DNA of 64,000 nucleotides from Cryobacterium sp. CG_9.6 (GCF_029893365.1 NZ_JARXUZ010000001.1:1178001-1242000); one strand, 5' to 3'; counted from the stretch's first letter, positions 1 through 8,803 are shown. Translations and numbers: made by a program. The notes: generated from the sequence alone by a model not told the origin.

Positions 1-2
1 CC

Positions 3-1607
3 TGGTTCTTCGAGTTGCTCCTTCCTCGAATCGGGCTTGCAAAAATCGCGGAGCGCACCCGGTCGAAGCGCATGTTGCGCTTCGCCCAGCGCTTTCGCGT
101 GCTGGCGGTTGACCTCGGTGGACTGATGATCAAGGTGGGACAGTTCCTGTCGTCGCGCCTTGACGTGCTGCCGCCCGAGATCACCAAGGAACTCGAGGGA
201 CTACAAGACGAGGTCCCGGCCGTTCCGTTCCCCGAGATTCGTACCCTCGCCGAGGCGGAGCTGGGCACGACGTTGCGGGAGGTCTTCACGACTCTCGCCA
301 AGACGCCCGTTGCCGCAGCCTCCCTCGGTCAGGCGCACCGGGCTTACCTTGGCCCGCTGGCTGAAGCTGACACCGGGCTTGGTGCCGTGGTGCTCAAGGT
401 GCAGCGGCCCGGGATCGACGAGATCATCGACATCGACTTGGCGGCCCTGCGGCGCGTAGCCGGTTGGCTCACGCACGTGCGGCTCGTCTCTGATCGAGTG
501 GATGCCCGCGCTCTCGTCGAAGAGTTCGCACAGACGAGCCTCGACGAGATTGACTACCTCAAGGAAGCCACGAACTCCGAGCGCTTCGCGGCGAACTTCG
601 CTGAAGACGACCGCGTCAGCGTGCCAGGCATTGTGTGGGAGCGCACCACGCGGCGCGTGCTCACCCTGGAAGACGTGACGGCGATCAAGATCACCGACAC
701 CAAGGCGCTACTCGAGGCGGGCATTGACCCGAAAGAAGTAGCTCCGGTATTCGCATCGGTCATGTTCGACCAGCTGTTCACGCACGGTTTCTTCCACGCC
801 GACCCGCACCCGGGCAACATCTTCGTCACCCCGCTGCCCGATGGAGAATCCGGTGCGCCCTGGAAGCTCACGTTCATCGACTTCGGCATGATGGGCGAGG
901 TGCCGGCCAGTACCCGCAAGAGCCTGCGTCAACTGCTGATTGCTACCGCGTCGCGGGATGGCAAGGCGCTTGTGGCAGGCATCCGTGATGTGGGTGTGCT
1001 GCTGCCTTCGGCCGATACGACCGAGCTGGAACGCGCGATGGTGCAACTCTTCGCTCGCTTCGGTGGCATGGGGTTCGCCGAGTTGCGGGAAGTGGATCCG
1101 CGGGAGTTCCGCGACTTCGGTCGACAGTTCGCCGACGTGGTGCGCGCCTTGCCGTTCCAGCTTCCCGAGAACTTTCTGCTCATCATCCGTGCCATGTCGC
1201 TCACCTCGGGTGTGTGTAGTGCACTGGATCCCGCGTTCAACCTGTGGGACTCGGTGGAGCCCTACGCGGCGCAGCTCATTAAAGACGAACGTGGCAACGT
1301 TGTTCAAGATGTGGCAAAGCAGGCTCTCGCCGCTGTGGGTCTCGCTGTCCGTCTGCCGAAGCGCCTCGACTCCCTCATCACCAACTTCGACGAGGGGACC
1401 GTGTCGGTTACGACCCCCGGTGTTGAACGGCGCCTCTCGCGCCTCGAGGGTACGGCGCGGCAGTTGCTCGCGGCGATTCTCTTCGGTGTGGTGCTGATCG
1501 CTGGCGCTGTGCTGTACGGCAGCGCTCCGGTGCTCGGCACCGCGCTCATGGTGGGCTCGATCGTGCCGCTTGCGGTGGCCCTCTTCGGCACTCGTCGCCT
1601 CCCGTAA
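3..1607 (+). CDS. UbiB/AarF (ABC1) family atypical protein kinase-like protein, 5'-partial
   Basis: The reading frame is open to the left window edge, so the true start lies upstream; the first in-window start-like codon is TTG at 15. Counting from that codon, the family's KxGQ motif is at residues 40-43, the invariant Ala-rich loop (ASLGQ) near 102-106, the nucleotide-binding Lys near 128 (VVLKVQRPG), the catalytic loop HGFFHADPHPGN at 257-268 and the metal-binding IDFG near 288-291. The last 45 residues contain one or two hydrophobic segments, as usual in UbiB homologues. The family is linked to isoprenoid-quinone and lipid homeostasis and has ATPase rather than ordinary kinase activity; the substrate here is unknown. 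A hairpin with a T-run follows at 1630-1658, so it is probably the last gene of its transcript. Confidence 0.9.
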   Translation, partial: WFFELLLPRIGLAKIAERTRSKRMLRFAQRFRVLAVDLGGLMIKVGQFLSSRLDVLPPEITKELEGLQDEVPAVPFPEIRTLAEAELGTTLREVFTTLAKTPVAAASLGQAHRAYLGPLAEADTGLGAVVLKVQRPGIDEIIDIDLAALRRVAGWLTHVRLVSDRVDARALVEEFAQTSLDEIDYLKEATNSERFAANFAEDDRVSVPGIVWERTTRRVLTLEDVTAIKITDTKALLEAGIDPKEVAPVFASVMFDQLFTHGFFHADPHPGNIFVTPLPDGESGAPWKLTFIDFGMMGEVPASTRKSLRQLLIATASRDGKALVAGIRDVGVLLPSADTTELERAMVQLFARFGGMGFAELREVDPREFRDFGRQFADVVRALPFQLPENFLLIIRAMSLTSGVCSALDPAFNLWDSVEPYAAQLIKDERGNVVQDVAKQALAAVGLAVRLPKRLDSLITNFDEGTVSVTTPGVERRLSRLEGTARQLLAAILFGVVLIAGAVLYGSAPVLGTALMVGSIVPLAVALFGTRRLP

Positions 1608-1629
1608 GCCCGCACGGGCGGCGCCTCGT

Positions 1630-1658
1630 CCTCCGGGGTGTGCAACCTCGGAGGTTTT
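1630..1658 (+). terminator. Rho-independent terminator after the UbiB-family gene
   Basis: CCTCCG at 1630-1635 pairs with CGGAGG at 1649-1654, extended inward by GGT/ACC pairing, and is followed by TTTT. It lies 23 bases after the stop codon. The T-run is short, so efficiency is uncertain. Confidence 0.5.
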
Positions 1659-1774
1659 CGCGGCGCGCCGCGTGGGCTTCACCACCTCGCAGCGTATCCC
1701 GACAATCCCCGAGTTTACGTTTACGCATCTCGCGTAGCCGCCCAAATTTAGCTCGAGGCCTATCTCGGAGGGGG

Positions 1775-1797
1775 TTGGTCAACTAAACTTGGTCAAC
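1775..1797 (+). promoter_or_regulatory. Candidate operator and leaderless promoter of the Phd-PIN operon
   Basis: TTGGTCAAC occurs at 1775-1783 and again at 1789-1797, ending directly at the ATG. Each copy is a near-palindrome (TTG..CAA core). Between them lies TAAACT (1784-1789), a TANNNT -10 hexamer ending 8 bases before the ATG, which would give a leaderless mRNA; the nearest Shine-Dalgarno-like GGAGG is about 25 bases away. Phd antitoxins usually repress their own promoter through palindromes, so a paired site over the -10 fits autoregulation. The binding itself is inferred. Confidence 0.45.
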
Positions 1798-2031
1798 ATG
1801 AGCGAGCAGGTGAATGTTCAGGATGCCAAAACGCGGCTTTCGGAGTTGTTGGCGCGTGTCGAACGCGGCGAGGAGTTCATCATTGCGCGCGGGGGCAATC
1901 CGGTAGCTCGGCTGTCTGCGTTGCGGCCAGCACCTCTGCGGGAGCTAGGCTTCGTGCCCGGAGGACCGATCCCGGCGTCCTTTTTTGAACCGTTGTCGCC
2001 TGACGAGCTTGCTTTATGGGGCGAAGAGTGA
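1798..2031 (+). CDS. Phd/YefM-family antitoxin
   Basis: A 77-residue protein with the N-terminal Phd/YefM DNA-binding fold (V-x-x-A-K-T-R-L-S-E-L-L near residues 5-18, then GEEFIIARGGNPVARL) and a proline-rich C-terminal tail that would wrap the toxin. It should neutralise the PIN-domain protein encoded by the overlapping downstream gene and repress the operon. ATG 1798 is preferred over the in-frame TTG at 1789 because the family profile begins just after it and the candidate -10 hexamer fits a leaderless transcript. It overlaps the toxin gene by 16 bases, typical of co-translated toxin-antitoxin pairs. The partner identity follows from family pairing and order. Confidence 0.88.
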   Translation: MSEQVNVQDAKTRLSELLARVERGEEFIIARGGNPVARLSALRPAPLRELGFVPGGPIPASFFEPLSPDELALWGEE

Positions 2032-2423
2032 GGCTCCTCCTCGATACTCACGTCTTTCTTTGGGCGCTCCGAGATCCGGCGCGCCTATCGATTGAGGCTG
2101 CCGCGCTTCTTCGCGACCCGGCTCACGAACTCGTTGTCTCTGCGGCAACTGCATGGGAGATTGCGACCAAGTATCGCATCGGAAAGTTACCCGATGCCGC
2201 GCCGATTGTGTCGTCGTATTCCGAATTTCTGCTCCAGCTCGGCGCCGTTGAGCTCGAGATCACGGCACGGCACGCGCTCGTGGCAGGTCAACTTGAGTGG
2301 AGTCACCGCGATCCTTTTGACCGGATTCTTGCGGCCCAGTCTCAGCTGGAGTCTCTGACTCTCGTGACCGCGGATGTCATCTTTCAATCGCTCGGTGGCC
2401 TACGCACATTTGCCGCGGCCTGA
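2016..2423 (+). CDS. PIN-domain (VapC-like) ribonuclease toxin
   Basis: A 135-residue PIN-domain protein with the expected acidic residues: D10 (LLLDTH), E48 (AWEIATKYRIGKL), D99 and D102 (HRDPFDR) and D120 (LVTAD). PIN toxins are Mg-dependent endoribonucleases, often cutting tRNA or rRNA; the target here cannot be read from sequence. All catalytic positions are present, so it is probably active. It overlaps the Phd-type antitoxin gene by 16 bases. After it, about 230 bases to 2656 hold no gene I can support. Confidence 0.88.
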   Translation: MGRRVRLLLDTHVFLWALRDPARLSIEAAALLRDPAHELVVSAATAWEIATKYRIGKLPDAAPIVSSYSEFLLQLGAVELEITARHALVAGQLEWSHRDPFDRILAAQSQLESLTLVTADVIFQSLGGLRTFAAA

Positions 2424-2656
2424 GCGGCAGTAGATGCGTGATGAGCCGCTCGTGCTTTGGCGTTGTCGTGCCGAGCGGATGCCGGCCGCATTAGCCGGGC
2501 CGCCCGAACCAATCAGTAATGGTGCCGTGCGGCAATAATCACGATCTGGTTCTCTTCGACCGCGTAAACCAATCATTGTGGGCGTCTTCTTGCCGAGGTG
2601 TGTGCGTGGCGGGTTATGAATGGGAAGGATCAGCTGTACCGATGGGGTCGCCAGAC

Positions 2657-3256
2657 TCACGCGGTGCCACGGAGGGTCTCATCTCTCACGTGACTGATGC
2701 TGAATTCAATTTCGTGAACGGCACCATTGGCAACTCGCGGAACTTCGAAACCGGCCAGAGCTGACAAGACCACACGCATGAGTGTTCCATGGCACACGAC
2801 GACAGTCGGTCTGTCTCCACTTTCGCGAGCTATCTGTGCGATCGCGGCTAGGCCGCGTGTGCGCACGGACTCGATGGACTCGACTCCGGGGACCCCGTGA
2901 GTGGGGAACCGAAGTCCGATGGCATCCGCGGCAATGTCTGAAATTCCCGCGGCCGGCCACCGCTGCGCAGCCTCGCCCGAGGTTAGTCCCTCGGCGCTGC
3001 CAAAGCTACGCTCAGCCAATTGCGGGAAATTACCCCACCGCCGGATGCCGAGGCGTTGAGCAATAATATCGGCCGTCTCCGACGCGCGAATCAGGGGCGA
3101 GCTCACAACGGTCTCCCAGCCACCGTGAGCGAGCGCTTCTGCCGCCCCGAGGGCATCCGCTCGGCCGGTGTCATTCAGGGGGATATCCGAACTGCCCTGC
3201 AGCCGGCCGGTGTGGTTCCACGCAGTCTGGCCGTGGCGAACCAGTGCCAGTCGCAT
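2657..3256 (-). CDS. Histidine phosphatase (phosphoglycerate-mutase-like) family protein
   Basis: A 199-residue protein beginning MRLALVRHGQTAWN; the RHG motif gives the phosphorylated histidine (H8). Other family residues are the SSPLxRASET segment (second Arg) and the C-terminal VVCHGTLMR (second His). There is no signal peptide, so it acts in the cytosol on a small phosphorylated metabolite or phosphoprotein. The start is ATG at 3256, sharing one base with the stop of the upstream ABC ATPase gene (TAATG), so translation is probably coupled. It is the last gene of the importer/phosphatase operon, which suggests it acts on the imported compound or its breakdown product. Alternatives are a cobalamin-type phosphatase or generic phosphoglycerate mutase. 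Confidence 0.88.
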   Translation of the reverse strand: MRLALVRHGQTAWNHTGRLQGSSDIPLNDTGRADALGAAEALAHGGWETVVSSPLIRASETADIIAQRLGIRRWGNFPQLAERSFGSAEGLTSGEAAQRWPAAGISDIAADAIGLRFPTHGVPGVESIESVRTRGLAAIAQIARESGDRPTVVVCHGTLMRVVLSALAGFEVPRVANGAVHEIEFSISHVRDETLRGTA

Positions 3257-4377
3257 TACGACCGCACCAAGCCAGCGACCGGCGCGTGGGCAGCCGTGGC
3301 GGTGCTCTGGCCCACACCATCTTCTGATGCAGAGTAGAACAGTCCCCGCAGGATCTCTATCGTGACGCGCTCCCCGACTCGTGGCCGTCGATCCGCGACC
3401 GAGCACCGCATGTTGACGCCACGCCAGGTGACGACAACATCTGAAGCAGTGCGTCCGAACAGGGACGAGACCACAACGCCGGCTTCAGCGCCCTCAAGAG
3501 CCGGGTGAAGAACAATATCCGCGGGCAGCACCGCGAGCGTTCCTGGTCCGGTCATCCCCACACTGCGGGTGTCGACGTGCTTTTGGTGCACGCGGCACGG
3601 GTGACCCAGGGCGGTGAATGCATCAGGTCCCAGCGTGCCGGGCAACAGTGTGGCATCCGAGAGAAAACTCGCCACGAAGGCTGACGCGGGGCGTTTGAGG
3701 AGCTCGTCTGGCGAAGCTACCTGCAGAATTCGGCCTTCGTTGAGCACCACCACGCGGTCAGCGATAGCCAGCGCCTCGTCACGATCGTGAGTCACGTGCA
3801 CAACGGTGAGCCCAATGGCCGTAGCGAGGCTTCGGAGCTCGAGTCGCAAGGCCGCACGCAACGGCTCGTCGAGAGCCGAAAGCGCCTCGTCAAGCAGAAG
3901 TAGTTTCGGAGATCCGGCCAGCGCCCGAGCCAAGGCGATGCGTTGTCGCTGCCCGCCAGACAGGGTTGCTGGGTTACGGTTCTCATAACCCGGTAGACCC
4001 ACCAGTTGCAGCACCTCGGCGACGCGCGCCTCCCGTTCCCGCCGGGGTAGGCGGCTCAGCTTGAGCGGATACCCCACATTCTGCGCCACAGACAGGTGCG
4101 GCCAGATGGCATGTTGCTGAAAGACCATGCCCAGCTGTCGGCGTTCCGGTGGTACGCCCCGGTTCGCGTCGGCAACAATCTGATCACCGATGGTGATGCT
4201 GCCGGAGCTTGGTGAAATAAACCCGGCGATCGCCCGCAAGAGCGTTGTCTTGCCCGAGCCCGATGGCCCGACTAGCGCCACGAACTCTCCGTCGGCCACG
4301 TTGAGGTCGACGTCAGTGAGGCCAGCGGTTCCGTTCGGGTAGGTGAGACCAAGGCCCTCGATGGTGAGAGAAGACAC
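3256..4377 (-). CDS. ABC importer ATPase, Fe(III)/aminoethylphosphonate/spermidine type
   Basis: A 373-residue ATPase: Walker A GPSGSGKT (37-44), Q-loop around 87, signature LSGGQ (139-143), Walker B LLLLDE (159-164), H-loop His near 197, then a C-terminal TOBE-like domain from about 240. This CUT1/FbpC-like arrangement matches ATPases that power uptake of iron, aminoethylphosphonate or similar ligands. The start is GTG 4377 with AAAGGA just upstream; it lies 15 bases after the permease gene. Some annotation pipelines would call it FbpC or PhnT, but the ligand cannot be decided from the ATPase; the neighbouring phosphatases favour a phosphorylated organic ligand. Confidence 0.92.
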   Translation of the reverse strand: MSSLTIEGLGLTYPNGTAGLTDVDLNVADGEFVALVGPSGSGKTTLLRAIAGFISPSSGSITIGDQIVADANRGVPPERRQLGMVFQQHAIWPHLSVAQNVGYPLKLSRLPRREREARVAEVLQLVGLPGYENRNPATLSGGQRQRIALARALAGSPKLLLLDEALSALDEPLRAALRLELRSLATAIGLTVVHVTHDRDEALAIADRVVVLNEGRILQVASPDELLKRPASAFVASFLSDATLLPGTLGPDAFTALGHPCRVHQKHVDTRSVGMTGPGTLAVLPADIVLHPALEGAEAGVVVSSLFGRTASDVVVTWRGVNMRCSVADRRPRVGERVTIEILRGLFYSASEDGVGQSTATAAHAPVAGLVRS

Positions 4378-4392
4378 AATATCCTTTCGTTT

Positions 4393-6012
4393 TCAGCCGC
4401 GTGAGCGGCGGCCGAGAAGCCCGAGGCCGGCCAGACCGACGATCGTTACGACCAGAGCCAGAGCGGATGCCGCGTTATAGGCACCAGCCTGCTGCAGATT
4501 AAAGATGGAGACACCCAGCGTGTGGTTGCCGGGGGCGAGGAGAAGTACCGAAATCGTGAGTTCGCGCACCGCAGTCAACATGACCAGCACCCCACCCGTC
4601 ACTGCTGCGGGGAAGGACATACGCCAGGAAATGTCGAACAGCGACCGCAGTCGGCTAGCCCCGGATACCCGTGCAGCCTCTTCGAATGCCGTCGGGGTTG
4701 ACCGCAGCGGGGCGTCGACCGCCTGCACGACCAGCGCCAAGAACGACATGACATAGGCACACAGAATGAGCCCACGGGTGTTGAAGAGTCCGATCTGCGG
4801 AGCCAGGATGAGCCAGCCCACCGCGATGACCAATCCTGGAATCGCTTGCGGCAGCATGGCCAGCGCGCCGAGAGCCCGGTTGCCCCGGGCGTTCGTTCGG
4901 GTGGCGACCGTGGCGACGGCAAGGCCCAGAATCGTGCAGATCAGCCCGGCCGCTACCGCGAGACCGACGGAGTTGACTGCACCGATCAGCGTGCTCGGCG
5001 CAGTGAGAGCCCGTTTAATACTCGACAGTGTGAGGTTCTCCCAGGTGAAAGGTACCCCCGGGGCCGGCAAGAGCGATTGACTGGCCAATGCGAGCAACGG
5101 CAGCAGTGTGACAGCGAGCCCTAAAACCCATGCGGTGATGCCCACGCCCCAGCGGGCCTGTCCGAGCGCAAACGGGGTGCGTGGGGCTGCGGCATCATCA
5201 AGCTCGTTGCCGCGCCGGGCAAGCCGGGCATTGATCACAAGGGCGACGATGGCAATGATCAGAAGAAGTATGCCGATCGTTCCCACGACTTCCAGCGGTT
5301 TATCCACGGTTCCCGATTGGATGTAGCGGTAGACGAGCGTCGATAGGGTGACGAAACGTTCGGGCAGGCCCACGATCGAGGGGATACCGAAATCGGCCAG
5401 GTTGGACACTGCCGTCAGGGTGAACGCGGACAGGAGCGCCGGTCGCAGGAGCGGAAGCGTCACATCACGCATGGCCCGCCAGGTGCTGGCTCCCCCGATG
5501 CGGGCAGCCTGCTCGAGATCCGAGGGTATGCGCCGCAGGGCGGCACCCACGATGAGGTAGGCGATGGGATAGGAGTGCACGGTCAGCAGAAAGATCACGC
5601 CATCACCCCCGTAAAGATTCCACAGCGGCCCACCGAAAGCGGATGCCCAGGCCAGGTTTAGCGCGCTGGAGGGGCCGAAGATTCCCAGCCAGGCGATTGC
5701 CCCGACAAAGGGCGGCACCAGGAGCGGGCTCAACAGAAAGAGACGAAGGACGAACCGTCCGGGCAAGTCGGTGTGATCGAGCAGAATTGCCAGAATGGTT
5801 CCGACAGCCACTGCCAGAACGGCCGATACTCCCGCCGAGACCAGACTGTTGCGTCCGGCTTCCAGCACTCCGCCGTCGAGCAGCACCTGCACATGGTTGT
5901 CGCTCAGACCGAGAAAAACAACGGCAGCGAGGGGAACCAGAACAACCGCACCGACCACGAGCCAGAGTGTCAGTCCCAGCCAGGTCACGCCGTCGGGCTT
6001 CACCGGGGTCAT
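4393..6012 (-). CDS. ABC importer permease, two fused BPD_transp_1 domains
   Basis: A 539-residue integral membrane protein with about twelve hydrophobic segments in two similar halves. Each half has the cytoplasmic EAA loop that contacts the ATPase: EQAARIGGAS in the first and EEAARVSGAS in the second. Fused permeases of this kind (FbpB, ThiP and PhnU/V-type) work with one ATPase pair and a family-1 binding protein, as found on either side here. The frame runs further upstream, but that part overlaps the binding-protein gene and has no membrane character, so I chose ATG 6012 (MTPVKPDG), about 30 residues before the first membrane span. Confidence 0.9.
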   Translation of the reverse strand: MTPVKPDGVTWLGLTLWLVVGAVVLVPLAAVVFLGLSDNHVQVLLDGGVLEAGRNSLVSAGVSAVLAVAVGTILAILLDHTDLPGRFVLRLFLLSPLLVPPFVGAIAWLGIFGPSSALNLAWASAFGGPLWNLYGGDGVIFLLTVHSYPIAYLIVGAALRRIPSDLEQAARIGGASTWRAMRDVTLPLLRPALLSAFTLTAVSNLADFGIPSIVGLPERFVTLSTLVYRYIQSGTVDKPLEVVGTIGILLLIIAIVALVINARLARRGNELDDAAAPRTPFALGQARWGVGITAWVLGLAVTLLPLLALASQSLLPAPGVPFTWENLTLSSIKRALTAPSTLIGAVNSVGLAVAAGLICTILGLAVATVATRTNARGNRALGALAMLPQAIPGLVIAVGWLILAPQIGLFNTRGLILCAYVMSFLALVVQAVDAPLRSTPTAFEEAARVSGASRLRSLFDISWRMSFPAAVTGGVLVMLTAVRELTISVLLLAPGNHTLGVSIFNLQQAGAYNAASALALVVTIVGLAGLGLLGRRSRG

Positions 6013-6079
6013 GCGACGGTTCCGTGCGCGCGCACGCCGAAGCGTCCCGCCCTGGTGGGCGGGAGCTTCGGCCGGAAGG

Positions 6080-7114
6080 TTATCCAAAGAGCGAGGAGAA
6101 CAGGGCAACGGCGGTTGCCTTGTTCTGCGCAATCGTGTCGAGGTCGGGCGTCACAATGTTGATGTCGTCCATGGCGGGGGCACCCTCGGGGGTGCCGACG
6201 TCGTTACGAATCGGGAGGTAGGACTGTTCAACGGCGATGGTCTGCCCAGCTTCACTGATCAGAAAGTCGACGAAGAGGCCTGAAGCCTCAGCTTCATCGG
6301 TATTGGCGAAGATTCCCACCGGCTGGGACACGTACGGCACGCCATCGGAGGGGTAGATGAGGTCGATGGGCGATCCCGCGTCGCGCAGGTCGCGCACCAG
6401 GTAGTCCACGACAACACCGATCGGTTGCGTTCCCGCAGCAACTGCCTGAGCGACGGGCCCGTTGCTCTCCGCAATCACCGGCGTGTTGGCGGCAAGGTCG
6501 GTGAGCCAGCTTTCGCCCAGGGCATCGTCGGTGTACCAGACGGCAGCATTGTAAGCGGCGGCCCCGGATACGTCGGGGTTCGGCATGGTGATCTTGCCCG
6601 AATACTCCGAGTCGGTCAGGTCTTGCCATGATGTCGGCGGTGCATCCACTGCCGTGGTGTTGTAGGCGATGACGGTGGGGATGATTCGGGTGCCCACATA
6701 GAAGCCGTCAGAATCGATGACGTCGGGGTTGACCGACTCGATGTCTGTCGGTGTGTAGTTGAGGAGGAGCTCGTCTGCCTTGTACTGCTCGAACGTTGCC
6801 GAGTCGGCCGCGAGGAGAATGTCTGCCTGGATCTCGGCGCCGGTGCGCTCAGCTTCGATTCGGGCCGTGAGATCGCCGGTTCCAGCCCGAAACACCTCGA
6901 CGGTGATGTTGGGCTGTTCCTCATTGAAGGCGGCGATGATCTGGTCGATCTTTTCCTGAGGCTCCGAGGTGTACAGGGTGATGGTCGCCGCCTCGGCGGC
7001 CATCGAGGAGGCTTCAGGTGCTGATGTGGTGGTATCAGCTGCGGGTGAGCAGCCGACCAAAGCGAATCCAGCCGCCGTGACAATGGCGAGCCCGACCAGG
7101 GTGCGTTGACGCAT
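6080..7114 (-). CDS. ABC importer substrate-binding lipoprotein (family 1, Fe(III)/AEP-like)
   Basis: A 344-residue extracellular binding protein. The N terminus has Arg at residues 2 and 4, a hydrophobic stretch and a lipobox LVGC with Cys22, so it is a lipoprotein anchored outside the membrane. The mature protein opens with TITLYTSEPQEKIDQII, the usual start of the iron/aminoethylphosphonate/putrescine binding-protein family, and contains the family segments around NTTAVDAPPTSWQDL and KITMPNPDVSG. Typical iron ligands (paired tyrosines) are not obvious, so a phosphonate- or phosphate-ester-type ligand is plausible but unproven. It lies between a metallophosphoesterase gene and the permease gene. 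Confidence 0.9.
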   Translation of the reverse strand: MRQRTLVGLAIVTAAGFALVGCSPAADTTTSAPEASSMAAEAATITLYTSEPQEKIDQIIAAFNEEQPNITVEVFRAGTGDLTARIEAERTGAEIQADILLAADSATFEQYKADELLLNYTPTDIESVNPDVIDSDGFYVGTRIIPTVIAYNTTAVDAPPTSWQDLTDSEYSGKITMPNPDVSGAAAYNAAVWYTDDALGESWLTDLAANTPVIAESNGPVAQAVAAGTQPIGVVVDYLVRDLRDAGSPIDLIYPSDGVPYVSQPVGIFANTDEAEASGLFVDFLISEAGQTIAVEQSYLPIRNDVGTPEGAPAMDDINIVTPDLDTIAQNKATAVALFSSLFG

Positions 7115-7123
7115 TCTTTTTCC

Positions 7124-7939
7124 TTAGTGTGTTGAGGGGAGCCGGCCGGCGACGGTCGCCTGGCCGATGGGAATCGTAAAAAGTGGGGTGCTCGAAAGCA
7201 GGGAAACGGGTGCCGCGCTGAACCCGGTTTCGGTCAGTTGAATTATTGAGAACATGGCAGAGTCTTGGCCGGCGACTTCGTGTGGCCCAGCGTTCATAAT
7301 TTGTTCATAGGCCAGAGATGGGCCCACCCACACCGGAATACCGGCGATCTCCGCGCTCATGGTGTGGTGATAGTGGCCGGCCAGAATCAGGCGCACATCG
7401 CTGTTTTTGATCGCCGCGGCCAGTTCAGCGCTGTTGCCGAGCCCGCGTCTCGCCAGTGCCGGCAGTGGTGAGGGGACGGGCGCATGGTGCATCGCCAATA
7501 CTGTGCCCCAGCCGTAGGGAACAGCGAGAACCGCACGTAACCAGTCCAGCTGATCGCTCGGGATGCTTCCTGTGCTGGTGTCGAGGGTCACAATGCGCAG
7601 CCGGTCGAGTTCAATCACGCGGTAGTGCTGGATCGCGTGACCGTCCAGTACCCGTGCCTGTGCGGGCTCGTCGTGATTCCCCAGGGTCGAGAACAGGGGA
7701 GCGCCGAGCAACGAGGAGACCTCGGCAAATGCATTTCGCAGCCGTGGATAGGCATTTCCGTGGCCCGACTGCGCAAGGTCGCCGGTAATCACGATGGCTT
7801 CCGGTGTCAGACCGGCTTCGGCCACGTACTGAGCCACTCGGTACAGTCGACCGATGCCATCGACTTGCCCGTACAGCAGCTCACCATCGGTCGCGTGGAT
7901 ATCGCTGATGTGCAGGATAGTGTGCCGTTCGGTAGTCAC
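7124..7939 (-). CDS. Metallophosphoesterase (class III cyclic-nucleotide phosphodiesterase-like)
   Basis: A 271-residue calcineurin-like phosphoesterase with all metal motifs: DIH (D13, H15), GD (53-54), GNHD (87-90), MHH (about 150-152) and GHYHH (188-192). The family (CpdA/GpdQ-like) hydrolyses phosphodiesters or phosphomonoesters using two metal ions. No signal peptide is visible, so it is cytosolic. The start is GTG 7939, overlapping the stop of the tyrosine-phosphatase gene by GTGA; the binding-protein gene begins 9 bases after its stop. In this operon it could cleave a phosphodiester brought in by the ABC importer (glycerophosphodiester-like), an inference from context only. Confidence 0.92.
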   Translation of the reverse strand: MTTERHTILHISDIHATDGELLYGQVDGIGRLYRVAQYVAEAGLTPEAIVITGDLAQSGHGNAYPRLRNAFAEVSSLLGAPLFSTLGNHDEPAQARVLDGHAIQHYRVIELDRLRIVTLDTSTGSIPSDQLDWLRAVLAVPYGWGTVLAMHHAPVPSPLPALARRGLGNSAELAAAIKNSDVRLILAGHYHHTMSAEIAGIPVWVGPSLAYEQIMNAGPHEVAGQDSAMFSIIQLTETGFSAAPVSLLSSTPLFTIPIGQATVAGRLPSTH

Positions 7940-8673
7940 TGAAGCCCGCCGCCCAGGCGGTGCTGCAGCAGGGCAAAGTCGCTGTCGGTCGCACCGTGCT
8001 GGGTCAAATAGCTCTGGACCCCGCCGAAGTCCTCATCCAGGTAGTCGAGTGCGTGTTCCAGGGCGCTGGCGGGGCTATCGAGGTGAAGCTCTCGGGCATC
8101 CGCATACTCAGCATCGGTCAGGCCAAGCAGGGCGAGCTGTGACTCGACAATGCTGCGCCGATGGGGTGAAACCTGCGCTCCCGATTGTGAATAGTCGGTG
8201 ACCGCCTCCGCTCTGCTTCGGCCAGCAGCCAGCAGTGCCAGAGCCACCACGAGGCCGGTTCGATCCTTTCCTGCCGTGCAGTGCACGAGCACGGGGTGCT
8301 CAGAGCGAGCGATGGCGATAACGGCTTGGGTGACCCGATCGCCGCGGGTACTCAGAATGAGGCGATAGACCGAATGAAGAGAACCGACACGGGGAGGCCC
8401 ATCGATCGACCCGTAGATCGGGACGTGCTCAACCGGCAGGTGGTGTGCAGACGTGTGTGTGCGTTCCACGTCGTCGCGAAAATCAATCACGATCCCCACA
8501 CCCAGTTCCAGGAGGTCGCGCTCGCCGCGAGCGCTGAGCCCGTCTAGGGTGGCGGATCGAAACAACCAGACGGTTCCGTCCGCTCCAGCCTCACTGGCTC
8601 GAACATTGAATGTTCCCTCTATGGCCAGAGTCGTCATTTTTTCTCCCGCACGTTCCGTCGTTTCATAAGTCAT
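7936..8673 (-). CDS. Tyrosine-phosphatase-like protein (Y_phosphatase3 / MptpB family)
   Basis: A 245-residue protein with the Cys-x5-Arg phosphatase loop HCTAGKDRTG (C132, R138) and the family's upstream segments FRSATLDGLS and VIDFRDDVE. Related proteins dephosphorylate phosphotyrosine, phosphoinositides or other small phosphoesters. ATG 8673 is chosen because GGAGG lies 7 bases upstream; a longer frame reaches further 5' without such a signal. It is the first gene of the importer operon, and a 19-bp palindrome (8660-8678) covers its start. With two other phosphatase families in the same operon, a metabolic role on an imported phospho-compound looks more likely than signalling. Confidence 0.88.
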   Translation of the reverse strand: MTYETTERAGEKMTTLAIEGTFNVRASEAGADGTVWLFRSATLDGLSARGERDLLELGVGIVIDFRDDVERTHTSAHHLPVEHVPIYGSIDGPPRVGSLHSVYRLILSTRGDRVTQAVIAIARSEHPVLVHCTAGKDRTGLVVALALLAAGRSRAEAVTDYSQSGAQVSPHRRSIVESQLALLGLTDAEYADARELHLDSPASALEHALDYLDEDFGGVQSYLTQHGATDSDFALLQHRLGGGLQ

Positions 8674-8678
8674 GAAAC
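8660..8678. promoter_or_regulatory. Perfect inverted repeat over the operon's first start codon
   Basis: GTTTCAT (8660-8666) and ATGAAAC (8672-8678) form 7-base perfect arms around AAGTC. The repeat covers the ATG of the tyrosine-phosphatase gene and sits just 3' of its GGAGG. RpiR-family regulators often bind TGAAA/TTTCA-like palindromes, and an RpiR gene lies directly upstream, so this is a candidate operator. It could instead act on translation initiation as RNA. Confidence 0.4.
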
Positions 8679-8803
8679 AACCTCCGTCGGCTACTCTCGG
8701 TGGCCCCCGTGAACGGGGGGTAACAAGAAAGCGACGAGAACGTGGAGCCAAGGAGAAGAACTAGCGGCCGAAGGGGCGGTCCACGTCGACTGCACCCTGA
8801 CGC

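Noticed and set aside
6013..6132. 40-residue extension of the permease
   Set aside because: It overlaps the end of the binding-protein gene and is Arg/Pro-rich without membrane character.
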